From assembly GCA_017442365.1 (NCBI GenBank), contig JAFRZW010000007.1:248001-312000 (forward strand): a stretch of DNA of 64,000 nt, written 5' to 3'. The position numbers were made by a program, and so were the translations under genes. Shown piece by piece: positions 1-8,859 of this stretch. Position 1 is the stretch's first letter, and every line of letters begins with the position of its first letter. The notes under the pieces are model-generated. The model saw nothing but the letters and a program-made list of their open reading frames with translations. It ran no database searches and was not told where the DNA came from. The DNA is from Rikenellaceae bacterium. GTDB lineage: Bacteria; Bacteroidota; Bacteroidia; Bacteroidales; Rikenellaceae.

Positions 1-50
1 CACCAATCGAAGGTGCGAACCGATTGCGCTAATGTAAGGTTATGTGCCAT
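1..50 (-). CDS. 5' end of an unidentified protein, cut by the window edge
   Basis: An ATG on the minus strand at 50-48 opens a frame that runs off the window after 16 codons (MAHNLTLAQSVRTFDW). A good Bacteroidetes promoter lies upstream on the same strand (TATCTTTG at 96-89), which supports a real gene start. Too little protein is visible to name a family. Confidence 0.5.
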   Translation of the reverse strand, partial: MAHNLTLAQSVRTFDW

Positions 51-88
51 AATCGAAACGAAAGAAAATTGTTGTCAAAATTTGGATA

Positions 89-116
89 CAAAGATAAACT
101 TTTCCGCCTAAACAAA
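89..116 (-). promoter_or_regulatory. Promoter of the gene leaving the left edge
   Basis: On the minus strand TATCTTTG (96-89) matches the Bacteroidetes -7 box TAnnTTTG. A TTTG at 116-113 lies about 16 bases upstream as a possible -33 element. The start codon at 50 is about 38 bases downstream. Confidence 0.6.
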
Positions 117-170
117 GAATACGCCAAGCCAAATTTATTGGAAAAATTATGAATTTCGGGATTTTATTCG

Positions 171-178
171 TAACTTTG
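171..178 (+). promoter_or_regulatory. Promoter -7 box of plsY
   Basis: TAACTTTG matches TAnnTTTG and lies 42 bases before the plsY ATG. Together with the minus-strand box at 96-89 it makes 51-220 a divergent promoter region. Confidence 0.6.
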
Positions 179-220
179 CCTAAAATACGCGGAGTGTGTA
201 CCGTGTAAAATGAGGTAAAT

Positions 221-949
221 ATGGTCGTTTTAAGTGTGATTTTTCTGCTGATCGTGGCCTATTTGCTGGGCTCAATTCCCAGCGCGGTGTGGATCGGCAA
301 GCGATATTATGGAATTGACGTGCGCGAACACGGCAGCAAAAATGCCGGCGCAACAAATACCCTGCGAGTGCTTGGCCGTCAGGCTGCTATGCCTGTCTTC
401 GCGCTCGATGTTTTGAAGGGCTTTGCCGCAGTTACGCTGATGAGCCTGATGAAGTATAGCCCTGCTGTGGGCGATAATCTTTTGACCATCTTCAAGCTGC
501 TTGCCGTAGTTGCGGCGGTGTTGGGTCATATCTTCCCGATCTTTGCCGATTTCCGTGGTGGCAAGGGTGTGGCAACACTTGTCGGCTCGGTTGTGGCTAT
601 TGCACCTTCGGTCATTCTGCTCTGTTTCGGAGTGTGGCTGGTAATCTTCATTCTGTTCAATTATGTTTCGTTGGCGTCGATGTGTGCAGGTGTTTCGTTC
701 CCGATCTTCATCTTAGCATCGCCCCGAACAAACGAAAATATAGCACTGATAATCTTCTCGTTCCTTGTTGCAATATTGCTCATTTGGACCCACCGCAAGA
801 ATATCTCGCGTCTGCGTGCCGGCACCGAGTCGAAGATCTCGATCTTCCCGACCGATGGTCATAAACCCGATGTCGATATCACGGGCAGCAATCTGCGCGG
901 TGAGTGCGAGAAAGATTATGACGATCAACCGATCCAAGAGAAAAAATAA
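221..949 (+). CDS. plsY: Glycerol-3-phosphate acyltransferase PlsY
   Basis: PlsY is the inner-membrane enzyme that transfers an acyl group from acyl-phosphate to the sn-1 position of glycerol-3-phosphate, the first committed step of phospholipid synthesis. The three family loops are visible: GSIPSAVWIGK at residues 17-27, GSKNAGATNTLR at 38-49, and RGGKG at 112-116, set among five or more hydrophobic segments. The 242 residues slightly exceed the usual 200-220 because of a polar C-terminal tail of about 40 residues after the last helix, ending in lysines. The start is the first in-frame ATG after the TAACTTTG promoter box. An acyl-CoA synthetase follows after 109 bases, which fits a lipid theme. 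Confidence 0.95.
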   Translation: MVVLSVIFLLIVAYLLGSIPSAVWIGKRYYGIDVREHGSKNAGATNTLRVLGRQAAMPVFALDVLKGFAAVTLMSLMKYSPAVGDNLLTIFKLLAVVAAVLGHIFPIFADFRGGKGVATLVGSVVAIAPSVILLCFGVWLVIFILFNYVSLASMCAGVSFPIFILASPRTNENIALIIFSFLVAILLIWTHRKNISRLRAGTESKISIFPTDGHKPDVDITGSNLRGECEKDYDDQPIQEKK

Positions 950-1058
950 GATAAAACTACGATCTGGCGGTTGAATCAAACGGTATAGCGGTCAGGTCGT
1001 GAGTAAAAGGAGAAAATAAACAAAGTATTAATCCCCTTAAACCAAACTACAACAAATT

Positions 1059-2741
1059 ATGTTGCAAGAAAACCTGATTAAAATGTACGAGAAAAGTTTT
1101 CGTGAGAACCGCGAGATGCCGGCTCTGACCGATTACTTCAAAAAAGAGACTTTCTCGTATTACGAAATGGCCAAGGAGATTGCCAAACTGCACCTCCTGT
1201 TCAAAAAGGCCGACATCAAGCAAGGCGATAAGATTGCGTTGATTGGCCGAAACAACACCCGCTGGTGTATTTCGTATATGGCGACCATTACCTATGGCGC
1301 AACAATCGTCCCCATTTTGCAGGACTTCAATCCCAATGACATTATTCACATCATCAACCACTCGGAGAGTAAGTTGCTCTTCTTGGGCGATACCTATTGG
1401 GATAATATCGAGCCCGATCAGATTCCTAATATCAAGGCTGTATTCTCGCTGACCGACTACCACGCGATTTATGAGCGCGATGGTCATTCGCTGACCCGCT
1501 ACCAGTCGGACATCATCAAGCACTACCGCACGGCTTACCCGCGTGGTTTCCGCACCGAGGATATCAAGTATCCCGATGTCCCGAACGAACAGCTGATGTT
1601 GCTCAACTATACTTCGGGTACGACAGGTTACTCGAAGGGTGTAATGCTTACGTGCAACAACCTGACGGGTAACGTGCTTTTCGGTATCACCGAGATCAAC
1701 CCCGACACTAACAACACCTTCCTCTATCGAGGTTCGCGTTCGTTGTCGTTCCTGCCGTTGGCTCACGCCTTTGGTTGTGCATTCGATCTGCTGGCTCCGT
1801 TGGCTACGGGTGGCCACGTAACGCTGCTCGGTCGTATTCCCGCAGCTAAGATCCTGATGCAGGCTATGGCTGAGGTGAAACCGACGATTGTCTGCTGCGT
1901 GCCGATGATCCTCGAAAAGATCTATCGCAAGCAGGTGGTGCCGATGTTGGAGAAGAAGCCGATGAGTATCGCAATGCGTATTCCGTTGCTCAATACGGCA
2001 CTCTATTCGGTGATTCGCAAAAAGTTGCTCGACGCATTTGGTGGCAATGTCGATATTTTCATCGTCGGTGGCGCTCCGATCAACGAGGAGACCGAAGCCT
2101 TCTTGTTGAAGATCAACTTCCCGCTTACGATTGGTTATGGTATGACCGAGTGCGGTCCGTTGGTTAGCTTCGCTGCTCACACCAACTTCAAACCCGGTTC
2201 GTGCGGTCGCTATCTGAAACAGCACCTCGAATGTAAGATCGACTCGCCCGATCCCGAGAAGGTTGCGGGCGAGATTATGATCCGTGGTGAGCACGTTATG
2301 TTGGGTTACTACAAGAACGAGCAGGCAACCAACGATGTGCTCGAACCCGATGGCTGGATGCATACGGGCGATATGGGTACGTTGGATCCCGACGGTACGC
2401 TCTATATCCGTGGTCGTTGCAAGACGATGATCCTTACGGGTAGCGGTCAGAATATCTATCCTGAGGAGATCGAGGCTAAGCTCAATACGCTATATCTGGT
2501 GTTGGAGTCGTTGGTTGTTCAGCGCGAGAATAAGCTGGTTGCGCTGGTTGTACCCGACTATGAGGCAGCAGCAGCTGATGGCATTGCTAAGGCAGATATT
2601 GCCAAGTATATGGACGAGAACTTGAAGCAGATCAACTCGTTGGTAGCGCCTTATGAGCGTCTGGCGGAGATCATCATCTATCCTTCGGAGTTCGAAAAGA
2701 CCCCCAAGCGTAGTATCAAGCGTTATTTGTATAATATCTAA
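1059..2741 (+). CDS. AMP-forming long-chain acyl-CoA synthetase (FadD-like)
   Basis: ANL-superfamily enzyme that activates a carboxylic acid, most likely a long-chain fatty acid, with ATP to an acyl-adenylate and then to acyl-CoA. The P-loop-like A3 motif YTSGTTGYSKG is at residues 184-194. GYGMTECGP (A5) lies in the middle and GWMHTGDMG (A7) near residue 435, followed by the hinge RGRCKTMI. At 560 residues it is full length and has no signal peptide. Substrate chain length cannot be read from sequence. It is the first gene of a run with a GDSL esterase (16 bases downstream) and a LytS/LytTR pair. No clear TAnnTTTG box was seen in the 109-base gap upstream. Confidence 0.88.
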   Translation: MLQENLIKMYEKSFRENREMPALTDYFKKETFSYYEMAKEIAKLHLLFKKADIKQGDKIALIGRNNTRWCISYMATITYGATIVPILQDFNPNDIIHIINHSESKLLFLGDTYWDNIEPDQIPNIKAVFSLTDYHAIYERDGHSLTRYQSDIIKHYRTAYPRGFRTEDIKYPDVPNEQLMLLNYTSGTTGYSKGVMLTCNNLTGNVLFGITEINPDTNNTFLYRGSRSLSFLPLAHAFGCAFDLLAPLATGGHVTLLGRIPAAKILMQAMAEVKPTIVCCVPMILEKIYRKQVVPMLEKKPMSIAMRIPLLNTALYSVIRKKLLDAFGGNVDIFIVGGAPINEETEAFLLKINFPLTIGYGMTECGPLVSFAAHTNFKPGSCGRYLKQHLECKIDSPDPEKVAGEIMIRGEHVMLGYYKNEQATNDVLEPDGWMHTGDMGTLDPDGTLYIRGRCKTMILTGSGQNIYPEEIEAKLNTLYLVLESLVVQRENKLVALVVPDYEAAAADGIAKADIAKYMDENLKQINSLVAPYERLAEIIIYPSEFEKTPKRSIKRYLYNI

Positions 2742-2757
2742 AATCGAACTATTGACG

Positions 2758-3837
2758 ATGAAAAGATTGATTATCACACTTGTTGCAATTGTAGTTGCAA
2801 CGTTGCAGGTAGCAGCGGCCAAGATCGATTCGATGGAGTTTCACTCGGCACGCGACTATCGCATTGTGGGCAAGGGTTTCACCGATACCGAGTCGTTCTA
2901 CGATCGCCTGCCCGCTTCGGTCAAGGAGGGCTGCCGCGAGGAGCTTTGGACACTTTCGACCAATTCGGCAGGTATGGCAGTGCGTTTTCGCACCAACTCG
3001 AAGTCGATTGCTGCAAAGTGGACCGTTCGCCAGCAGATGAATATGGGTCATATGACCACTATTGGTATTCGTGGTATCGATCTCTATCGTCTGACCGATA
3101 AGGGTTGGCAGCACGTCAATTCGGGTCGTCCTTCGACCAAAAGCAAGGAGAATAGCAGTGTGTTGATCGAGCATATGAACGGCGAGATGGCCGAATATAT
3201 GCTCTATCTGCCGCTGTATGACGGTGTTAGCGATGTTCAGATTGGTATCGATAGCGGTGCTGATATCGCTCAGCCTATTGATCCGTCGCCGCGCGCTGAC
3301 CGCTCGGTGGTATTCTATGGTACGAGCATCACGCAGGGTGGCTGTGCCAATCGTCCGGGTATGTGCTACTCGTCGATTCTCTCGCGCGATATGGATTTCG
3401 AGGCCTTCAACCTCGGTTTCAGTGGTAATGCACGTTGCGATCTCTACATCGCCGAGGCTTTGGCGCGTCTGAATCCGACGGTCTATTTCCTCGATTTTGT
3501 GCCCAACTGTACGGCCGAAATTATTGCTGAGAAGGCTGTTGCTTTCATCGAGATCCTGCGCAAGGCTCACCCGACGACCCCGATCATTATGCTCGACAGC
3601 TACAAGTTCCCGCCCTCGCAGTTCAACCTCGATCAGCGTAGTCTGTTGGAGGGCAAGACGGTCGAGATGAAGAAGGTGGCCGAGCATTTCAAGCGTGATA
3701 AGAATTTCTACTTCTACGAAGGTGCTTCGTACAACGATGGCGAGTGTTCGGTTGATGGTGCTCACCTGACCGATTTGGGTTTCAAGGCTATGGCAGACCA
3801 CTACCAGAAGCTCTTGAAGAAGCACATTCGCAAGTAG
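2758..3837 (+). CDS. Secreted SGNH/GDSL hydrolase with GxDLY N-terminal domain
   Basis: Predicted exported esterase of the SGNH superfamily. The ATG at 2758 gives a lysine-arginine start and a hydrophobic signal peptide ending near AAA at residue 21. An ATG-initiated frame reaching back to 2653 would overlap the acyl-CoA synthetase and is not needed. The GxDLY domain signature GIDLY is at 106-110. The nucleophile block YGTSITQGG is near residues 186-194 and the C-terminal Asp-His pair is in DGAHLTDLG near residue 332. This domain pair (Lipase_GDSL_3 with GxDLY) is typical of Bacteroidetes hydrolases that act on acylated glycans or other esters. The true substrate is unknown. It sits 16 bases after the acyl-CoA synthetase, probably co-transcribed. 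Confidence 0.85.
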   Translation: MKRLIITLVAIVVATLQVAAAKIDSMEFHSARDYRIVGKGFTDTESFYDRLPASVKEGCREELWTLSTNSAGMAVRFRTNSKSIAAKWTVRQQMNMGHMTTIGIRGIDLYRLTDKGWQHVNSGRPSTKSKENSSVLIEHMNGEMAEYMLYLPLYDGVSDVQIGIDSGADIAQPIDPSPRADRSVVFYGTSITQGGCANRPGMCYSSILSRDMDFEAFNLGFSGNARCDLYIAEALARLNPTVYFLDFVPNCTAEIIAEKAVAFIEILRKAHPTTPIIMLDSYKFPPSQFNLDQRSLLEGKTVEMKKVAEHFKRDKNFYFYEGASYNDGECSVDGAHLTDLGFKAMADHYQKLLKKHIRK

Positions 3838-3867
3838 GGTTGATTGCGGGTCTAAATCGTTGTAGTA

Positions 3868-4938
3868 ATGCGAGTTCCACGACCACAATCCGAGAAGATA
3901 AGTAAGCAGGCTCTGACCGAGGGCCTGCTCTACTTTTTGGTTTGGACGTCGATCTTTTTGATCCCGATTCTGAGTGGATCGATTTTCAGCCGCGATCCGT
4001 TCAATTGGAACCGTATTGCGATCGCGTGGAGTGCGATTTTGCCCTACTTCGCGTTGTTTATGATCCACAATTTTGTGCTGATGCGTCGATTGTTGCTTGG
4101 CAAACGCTATTTGAGCTATGCGCTATCGACAATCGGTGTAACGGTGATAATCTTTTCGGCGGTCGCACTCTACCAATACCTGAACGACATCGACATCAAC
4201 CAGCCCGACCTGCTCTCGAAGAGGTGGATTTTTAGCTATCAGCCTCTGCACGTCAATCTGTTGCTGGGCGTGCTTATGTGTGGTCTGAATGTGGGTATTA
4301 TGATGATATTCAAGTCGATACACGACGATCAGGTGCTGGCCGAGATGAAGCATAACATCAAGGAGGCTGAGTTGGTCTATCTGAAATATCAGATCAATCC
4401 GCACTTCTTTATGAATACGCTCAATAATATCCACGCGCTGATCGACATCGATTCGGAGAGCGCGAAGGATACGGTGATCGAGCTCTCGAAAATGATGCGC
4501 TATGTGCTTTACGATTCGGAGCAGGACGCGATTTCGCTCGAAAAGGAGATCCATTTTTTGCAGCACTACATTCAGTTGATGCGATTGCGTTATAGCGATT
4601 CGGTCGAGATTGTGGTTGATGTGCCCGAGGAGTCGCCATCGCAGGTTAAGATTCCGCCGCTGATTTTCATTGTCTTTGTCGAGAATGCGTTCAAGCACGG
4701 TATTAGCTACAACAGCCGATCGTTCATTCACATCTCGATCGAGGTGAGCAAGGAGGCCGATCGCGTGCGATACTGCGTTACGAATACCAAGAATCCGAGC
4801 AAGTGGAACACTCAGGGAGGCATAGGATTGGATAACGTCCGCAAGCGTTTGGATCTGCTTTTCCCGAAGCGCTACCAGCTCGAAATCGAGAATACCTCGA
4901 ACCAATATAGTGTCGAACTCAACATTCCTGTATTATGA
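3868..4938 (+). CDS. LytS-family sensor histidine kinase
   Basis: Membrane sensor kinase of the His_kinase/LytS type. About four hydrophobic segments lie between residues 20 and 150. The phospho-acceptor block QINPHFFMN is near residues 173-181, and the HATPase region has the N-box FVENAFKHG near 271-279 and a G-rich GGIGLDNVRKRL near 318-329. It has no recognisable extracellular ligand domain, as is usual for the Bacteroidetes members. Its stop codon overlaps the start of the LytTR response regulator by 4 bases (ATGA), so the two form a translationally coupled two-component system. The signal is unknown. Confidence 0.9.
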   Translation: MRVPRPQSEKISKQALTEGLLYFLVWTSIFLIPILSGSIFSRDPFNWNRIAIAWSAILPYFALFMIHNFVLMRRLLLGKRYLSYALSTIGVTVIIFSAVALYQYLNDIDINQPDLLSKRWIFSYQPLHVNLLLGVLMCGLNVGIMMIFKSIHDDQVLAEMKHNIKEAELVYLKYQINPHFFMNTLNNIHALIDIDSESAKDTVIELSKMMRYVLYDSEQDAISLEKEIHFLQHYIQLMRLRYSDSVEIVVDVPEESPSQVKIPPLIFIVFVENAFKHGISYNSRSFIHISIEVSKEADRVRYCVTNTKNPSKWNTQGGIGLDNVRKRLDLLFPKRYQLEIENTSNQYSVELNIPVL

Positions 4939-5705
4939 TCAAGTGTGTTACGATCGACGATGAGCCGTTGGCTCTCAAACAGTTGAATAAATATGTCTCG
5001 CAGGTTCCGTTTTTGGAACTTGTCGGCTCGTTCACCAATTCGATCGAGGCTTCGGCCTTTGTGTCGGATGAGGCGGTCGATTTGATTTTTGTCGATATCA
5101 ATATGCCCGACCTTAACGGTTTGGATTTTGTGCGCTCGTTGGTGGGGCAGAAGATGGTGGTCTTCACTACGGCCTATTCGGAGTATGCCATCGAGAGCTA
5201 CAAACTCAGTGCGGTCGATTATCTACTAAAACCGATCTCGTTTTCCGATTTTCTGCGCGCGGCAAACAAGTGCAAACGCCATCAGGAGCTACTGCTCAGC
5301 GCAGCGACCCAACCCGCCAATGGACCTATAGCCGAACAGGAGGCTGACGACGACTCGGAGCTGACGGTCGAGAACCGCGAGTATATCTCGGTTAAGGCCG
5401 ATCATAAGGTTATTTTGGTCAAGATCAGCGATATCGACTATGTCGAGAGCGAGAGCGAGTATCTGCGATTACATCTCAATTCGGGCGAAGTGGTAACAAC
5501 GTTGCTGCGCTTGAAGAACATCGAGCCGATCCTGACGGCAGGCGATTTTATGCGTATCCACCGCTCGTATATCGTCAATTTGAAGCATATCAAGGCGATT
5601 GCTAAGGGGCGCGTATTTCTGAGCGACGACGTGAGCTTGCCCGTTGGCGACAACTACCGCGAGGCGTTCAATAACTATATCGAGAAGGTCTATCTCAATT
5701 TATAG
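4935..5705 (+). CDS. LytTR-family response regulator
   Basis: Response regulator partner of the preceding LytS-type kinase. The receiver domain (1-120) carries the acidic pair D8-D9, phospho-acceptor D54 in FVDINMPDL, and the conserved lysine in DYLLKP near residue 100. After an acidic linker the LytTR DNA-binding domain (about 150-250) shows the typical IDYVESESEYLRLHL and MRIHRSYIVNL blocks. LytTR proteins bind paired direct repeats, but targets cannot be predicted here. A strong bidirectional terminator follows at 5730-5757. Confidence 0.93.
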   Translation: MIKCVTIDDEPLALKQLNKYVSQVPFLELVGSFTNSIEASAFVSDEAVDLIFVDINMPDLNGLDFVRSLVGQKMVVFTTAYSEYAIESYKLSAVDYLLKPISFSDFLRAANKCKRHQELLLSAATQPANGPIAEQEADDDSELTVENREYISVKADHKVILVKISDIDYVESESEYLRLHLNSGEVVTTLLRLKNIEPILTAGDFMRIHRSYIVNLKHIKAIAKGRVFLSDDVSLPVGDNYREAFNNYIEKVYLNL

Positions 5706-5729
5706 CGACTCTGACAGCTGTGTTACAAT

Positions 5730-5757
5730 AAAAGCCGCCTCTTTCGGGGCGGCTTTT
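5730..5757. terminator. Bidirectional intrinsic terminator
   Basis: AAAAGCCGCC and GGCGGCTTTT form a 10-bp stem with an 8-base loop, with A and T runs on the two sides. It ends the LytTR gene on the plus strand and the methylase gene on the minus strand. Confidence 0.9.
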
Positions 5758-5767
5758 GTTGTGTCGG

Positions 5768-6481
5768 TTACTCACCGATGATGAATATCGCGGGGCGTTT
5801 GTGCAGATCGTCGGGCATTGCGCGTCGCCACTCGGCAACTGATCGAGTAACGATCCGCTCGCTCTCGGCTGTGATGTCGACCGCAACGGTAATGCGCGTA
5901 TCGGGGGCGCACGTCGCAACGATAGCCTCCAAAAGTTGGCGATTGCGATATGGGGCCTCGATGAATATTTGCGATTGATGTTCGGTTCGGGCGCGACGTT
6001 CGAGTGTGCGCAGGGCTCGCTGACGCTCAGGCGGTTTGACCGGAAGGTAACCATTGAAAGCAAACGATTGACCATTCATTCCCGATGCCATCAGCGCCAG
6101 CAGAATCGACGAAGGACCCACCAGCGGCACTACGCGCACACCGTGTCGATGGCAGAGCGCAGCAAGCGCAGCCCCGGGGTCTGCCACACCCGGGCAGCCT
6201 GCCTCGGAGATCATCGCGCAGTTCTCGCCTGCGAGAATCGGGGCTATGAGTGTTTCGACCTCTGCGGGTGCGGTGTGTTCGTTCAGTTCGGCCATTTTGA
6301 GTGTATCGATGGGGCGACCCATACCCACGCGCGAGAGAAAACGACGTCCCGTGCGCAGATTTTCGACCACGAAGTAGTTGATCGAACGAACGATGTCGGC
6401 ATTGTATTCGGGGAGCACGCGAGCCATATCGCCATCGTCGGCGATCGGACAGGGCACCATATAGAGAGTTCCTTTTTCCAT
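5768..6481 (-). CDS. Divergent RsmI-like tetrapyrrole-methylase-fold SAM methyltransferase
   Basis: A 237-residue protein of the tetrapyrrole (corrin/porphyrin) methylase superfamily, closest in layout to RsmI, the 16S rRNA C1402 2'-O-methyltransferase. Canonical RsmI motifs are altered: VPTPIGN is VPCPIADDGD, and the SDAGTPGISDPG block reads SEAGCPGVADPG. The PFRN-like block is kept as APYRNRQLLEA. A fully canonical RsmI is encoded at 32124-32828, so this is a paralogue whose substrate may differ. It starts 2 bases after the murF-alr stop codon on the same strand and is the last gene of a mutS2-murF/alr-methylase operon. Family assignment is firm and the target is not. Confidence 0.8.
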   Translation of the reverse strand: MEKGTLYMVPCPIADDGDMARVLPEYNADIVRSINYFVVENLRTGRRFLSRVGMGRPIDTLKMAELNEHTAPAEVETLIAPILAGENCAMISEAGCPGVADPGAALAALCHRHGVRVVPLVGPSSILLALMASGMNGQSFAFNGYLPVKPPERQRALRTLERRARTEHQSQIFIEAPYRNRQLLEAIVATCAPDTRITVAVDITAESERIVTRSVAEWRRAMPDDLHKRPAIFIIGE

Positions 6482-6483
6482 TG

Positions 6484-8853
6484 TTATTCGCGGATAAAGA
6501 TTCGTTTAACACGTGTGCTGATCGAGGTCATCACCTCGTAGGGTATTGTACCGAGCAACGCGGCCATATCATCAACGCGGTTGCCATCGGTTGGTGAGAA
6601 TACGGTAACTTCGTCGCCTTCGCGCACACCGTTGATGTCGGTAATGTCGATCATACAGCAGTCCATACAGATTCGACCCACAATCGGGGCCTGCTGCCCG
6701 TGCACGAGCATCGACCACGCTCCGCAACCCAAACGACGATTCAATCCGTCGGCATAGCCGATCGAAACGGTAGCGGTTACGGTCTTGCGAGCGAGCCTTC
6801 CTGCGCGTCCATAGCCGACGGTCTCGGTTTCGTCCAATCGCTTGATCTGCACCACGCGGGCTTTGAGCGTAGCGACGGGCGTCAGCGCCTCATTGCGGTA
6901 GTAATCAAAACCATACAGACCCAATCCCAAGCGACACATATCGAATCGCGCCTCCTCGAAACGCTCCATTGCAGCCGAGGCCGCCGTGTGGCGAATGACG
7001 CGATAGGGGAGTGCCGCCGCAAGTTGCGACGAAATGGCGTCGTAGCGTGCAATTTGTTCGCGCGAGAAGTCATCTTGCTCGGTGTCGTCAGCTGTTGCGA
7101 GGTGCGAGAAGATAGTCGCCACACGCACGTATTGGCTCGCGCGTTCCAATTCGGTGATGAGCTGCGGTATGTCGCGCTCCTCGAAGCCGAGTCGGTGCAT
7201 TCCGCTGTCGATCTTGATATGGATAGGGTAGCGGTAGGCTCCCGCACGCTTAACTGCCTCGACGAAGTCGCTCAGCGACGTAAAGCTGTAAATCTCAGGC
7301 TCCAAGCGGTCGGTAACCATCACCGGAAAGCTGTTTGTGTCGGCATTGAGCACCACGATCGGCATTGTGATTCCACGTCGGCGCAGTGCCGTTCCCTCGT
7401 CGGCAAAAGCGACAGCCAGCGCATCAACGCCCTCGTTTTGGAGCATTTGTGCGATTTCGTGGCGACCGTTGCCGTAGCTCGACGCCTTGACCATCGCCAT
7501 CAACATCGTGCTTGGCGAGAGTATCGAACGGTAGTAGTTCAGATTGCGGCGCATAGCGTCGAGATTGACCTCCAATACGGTGGTGTGGCTACGCTGTTCG
7601 AGGTTGTGGCTCATACGCTCGAAATCGGGCGTCGAGGCACACTTGACGAGCACGGCACGATTGGCAATATCTTCGGGATAAAGTCCGCTTAGCAGTTCGT
7701 CGGGTGTAGCGTAGAAACGTGTCTGACAGTCGAATAGATCGGCAAATTGATCTGCGCCCGCACCAATGCCCAACACCGTTCGAATGCCCGAACGCGAAGC
7801 CAATTGTGCCACGCGACGCCAATAGTCGGCTGTTGTTGCGCGATGCAGTTCGTCCGAGATTATGAGTGTGCAGTCGCGCCCCTCAGCTGAGCGCAGAAGA
7901 GCGTCGAGCGCAATGGCCAACGAATTGACGTCGGCATTCGACGAGTCGTTCAGTATGATCGAACCGTTCACGCCCTCTTTCAGCTCCATACGCATTGCCA
8001 TCGGACGCAGCGCGCTCACACGCTGCTGAACATCTTGGCTCTCGCAACCCATTGAGCACCAGAGTGCTGCTGCCATCTCGGCCGAACGTTGCAACGAACG
8101 GTCGCGGTGATTGCTCGCAGGATCGGCATATGCGCGACAATCAATTTTTGTAGCCGTGAGCTGAGCGACCGCCTGCGCAATCGGCTCGATGGCACCGTCG
8201 TAGATTACGATCGTGGCACGACGTGCGATGACCAATTTCTCGGCAATTTTAGCGTCGAGCGAAGCGAAATTTTCGGCGTGTTGCTCGCCAATATTTGTGA
8301 TGATCGCAACGTCGGGACGAATCATCTCTTCGAGTCGTGCCATCTGGTCGGGGTGCGAAATTCCCGCCTCGACGATCGCCACCTGCTCGTCGCCCTCGAT
8401 CATCAGAAGCGACAGAGCCACACCGAGTTGCGAGTTGTAGCTCTTTGGACTGCGAAAGATCTTAACCCCGTCTGGTGCACTCTGTGCGCACCACTCTTTT
8501 GTGAGGGTTTTGTCGGTCGATCCCGTTACGGCAACCACTCGACCCTCGAACTGCGCACGACGATCGGCAGCCAACCGCTGCAATGCCGCGAGTGTATCCT
8601 CGACAACGACATAGCCTGCCTCTCCGTGAATCATTTCGGGCTTACGCGAAACCAAAAACGATCGCACACCGTGCGCGTATGCTGCCTCGATGAAGTCGTG
8701 TCCATCGTGGTTGCGACCACGTATTGCTGCCATCATACTGCGCTCGCCGTAGGTGTAGTTGCGGCTATCGACCGTAACCTCCTCGACCGTGCGATCCGTG
8801 CCGATTAACTGTCCGCTGCACAACGTAGCTATTTGAGATAGTGTATATTTCAT
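6484..8853 (-). CDS. Bifunctional MurF (UDP-MurNAc-tripeptide:D-Ala-D-Ala ligase) / alanine racemase
   Basis: Fusion typical of Bacteroidetes. The N-terminal half (about 1-415) is a Mur ligase that would add D-Ala-D-Ala to the peptidoglycan precursor. The C-terminal half (about 420-789) is a fold-type III PLP racemase that makes D-alanine. In the Mur half KSYNSQLG, EAGISHPDQM, TNIGEQHAENF and NDSSNAD are recognisable. The ATP P-loop, normally TGxNGKT, reads TGSTDKT at 110-116, so the glycine before the lysine is aspartate (codon at 8514-8512). In the racemase half the PLP lysine is K456 in MVKASSYGNG and the catalytic tyrosine lies in SIGYADGLNRR near residue 697. It sits between mutS2 (6-base gap) and the RsmI-like gene (2-base gap). 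Confidence 0.92.
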   Translation of the reverse strand: MKYTLSQIATLCSGQLIGTDRTVEEVTVDSRNYTYGERSMMAAIRGRNHDGHDFIEAAYAHGVRSFLVSRKPEMIHGEAGYVVVEDTLAALQRLAADRRAQFEGRVVAVTGSTDKTLTKEWCAQSAPDGVKIFRSPKSYNSQLGVALSLLMIEGDEQVAIVEAGISHPDQMARLEEMIRPDVAIITNIGEQHAENFASLDAKIAEKLVIARRATIVIYDGAIEPIAQAVAQLTATKIDCRAYADPASNHRDRSLQRSAEMAAALWCSMGCESQDVQQRVSALRPMAMRMELKEGVNGSIILNDSSNADVNSLAIALDALLRSAEGRDCTLIISDELHRATTADYWRRVAQLASRSGIRTVLGIGAGADQFADLFDCQTRFYATPDELLSGLYPEDIANRAVLVKCASTPDFERMSHNLEQRSHTTVLEVNLDAMRRNLNYYRSILSPSTMLMAMVKASSYGNGRHEIAQMLQNEGVDALAVAFADEGTALRRRGITMPIVVLNADTNSFPVMVTDRLEPEIYSFTSLSDFVEAVKRAGAYRYPIHIKIDSGMHRLGFEERDIPQLITELERASQYVRVATIFSHLATADDTEQDDFSREQIARYDAISSQLAAALPYRVIRHTAASAAMERFEEARFDMCRLGLGLYGFDYYRNEALTPVATLKARVVQIKRLDETETVGYGRAGRLARKTVTATVSIGYADGLNRRLGCGAWSMLVHGQQAPIVGRICMDCCMIDITDINGVREGDEVTVFSPTDGNRVDDMAALLGTIPYEVMTSISTRVKRIFIRE

Positions 8854-8859
8854 TGTCTG

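Noticed and set aside
1047..2363. A 438-codon minus-strand open frame over the acyl-CoA synthetase
   Set aside because: Low-information composition, antisense to a clear ANL enzyme.
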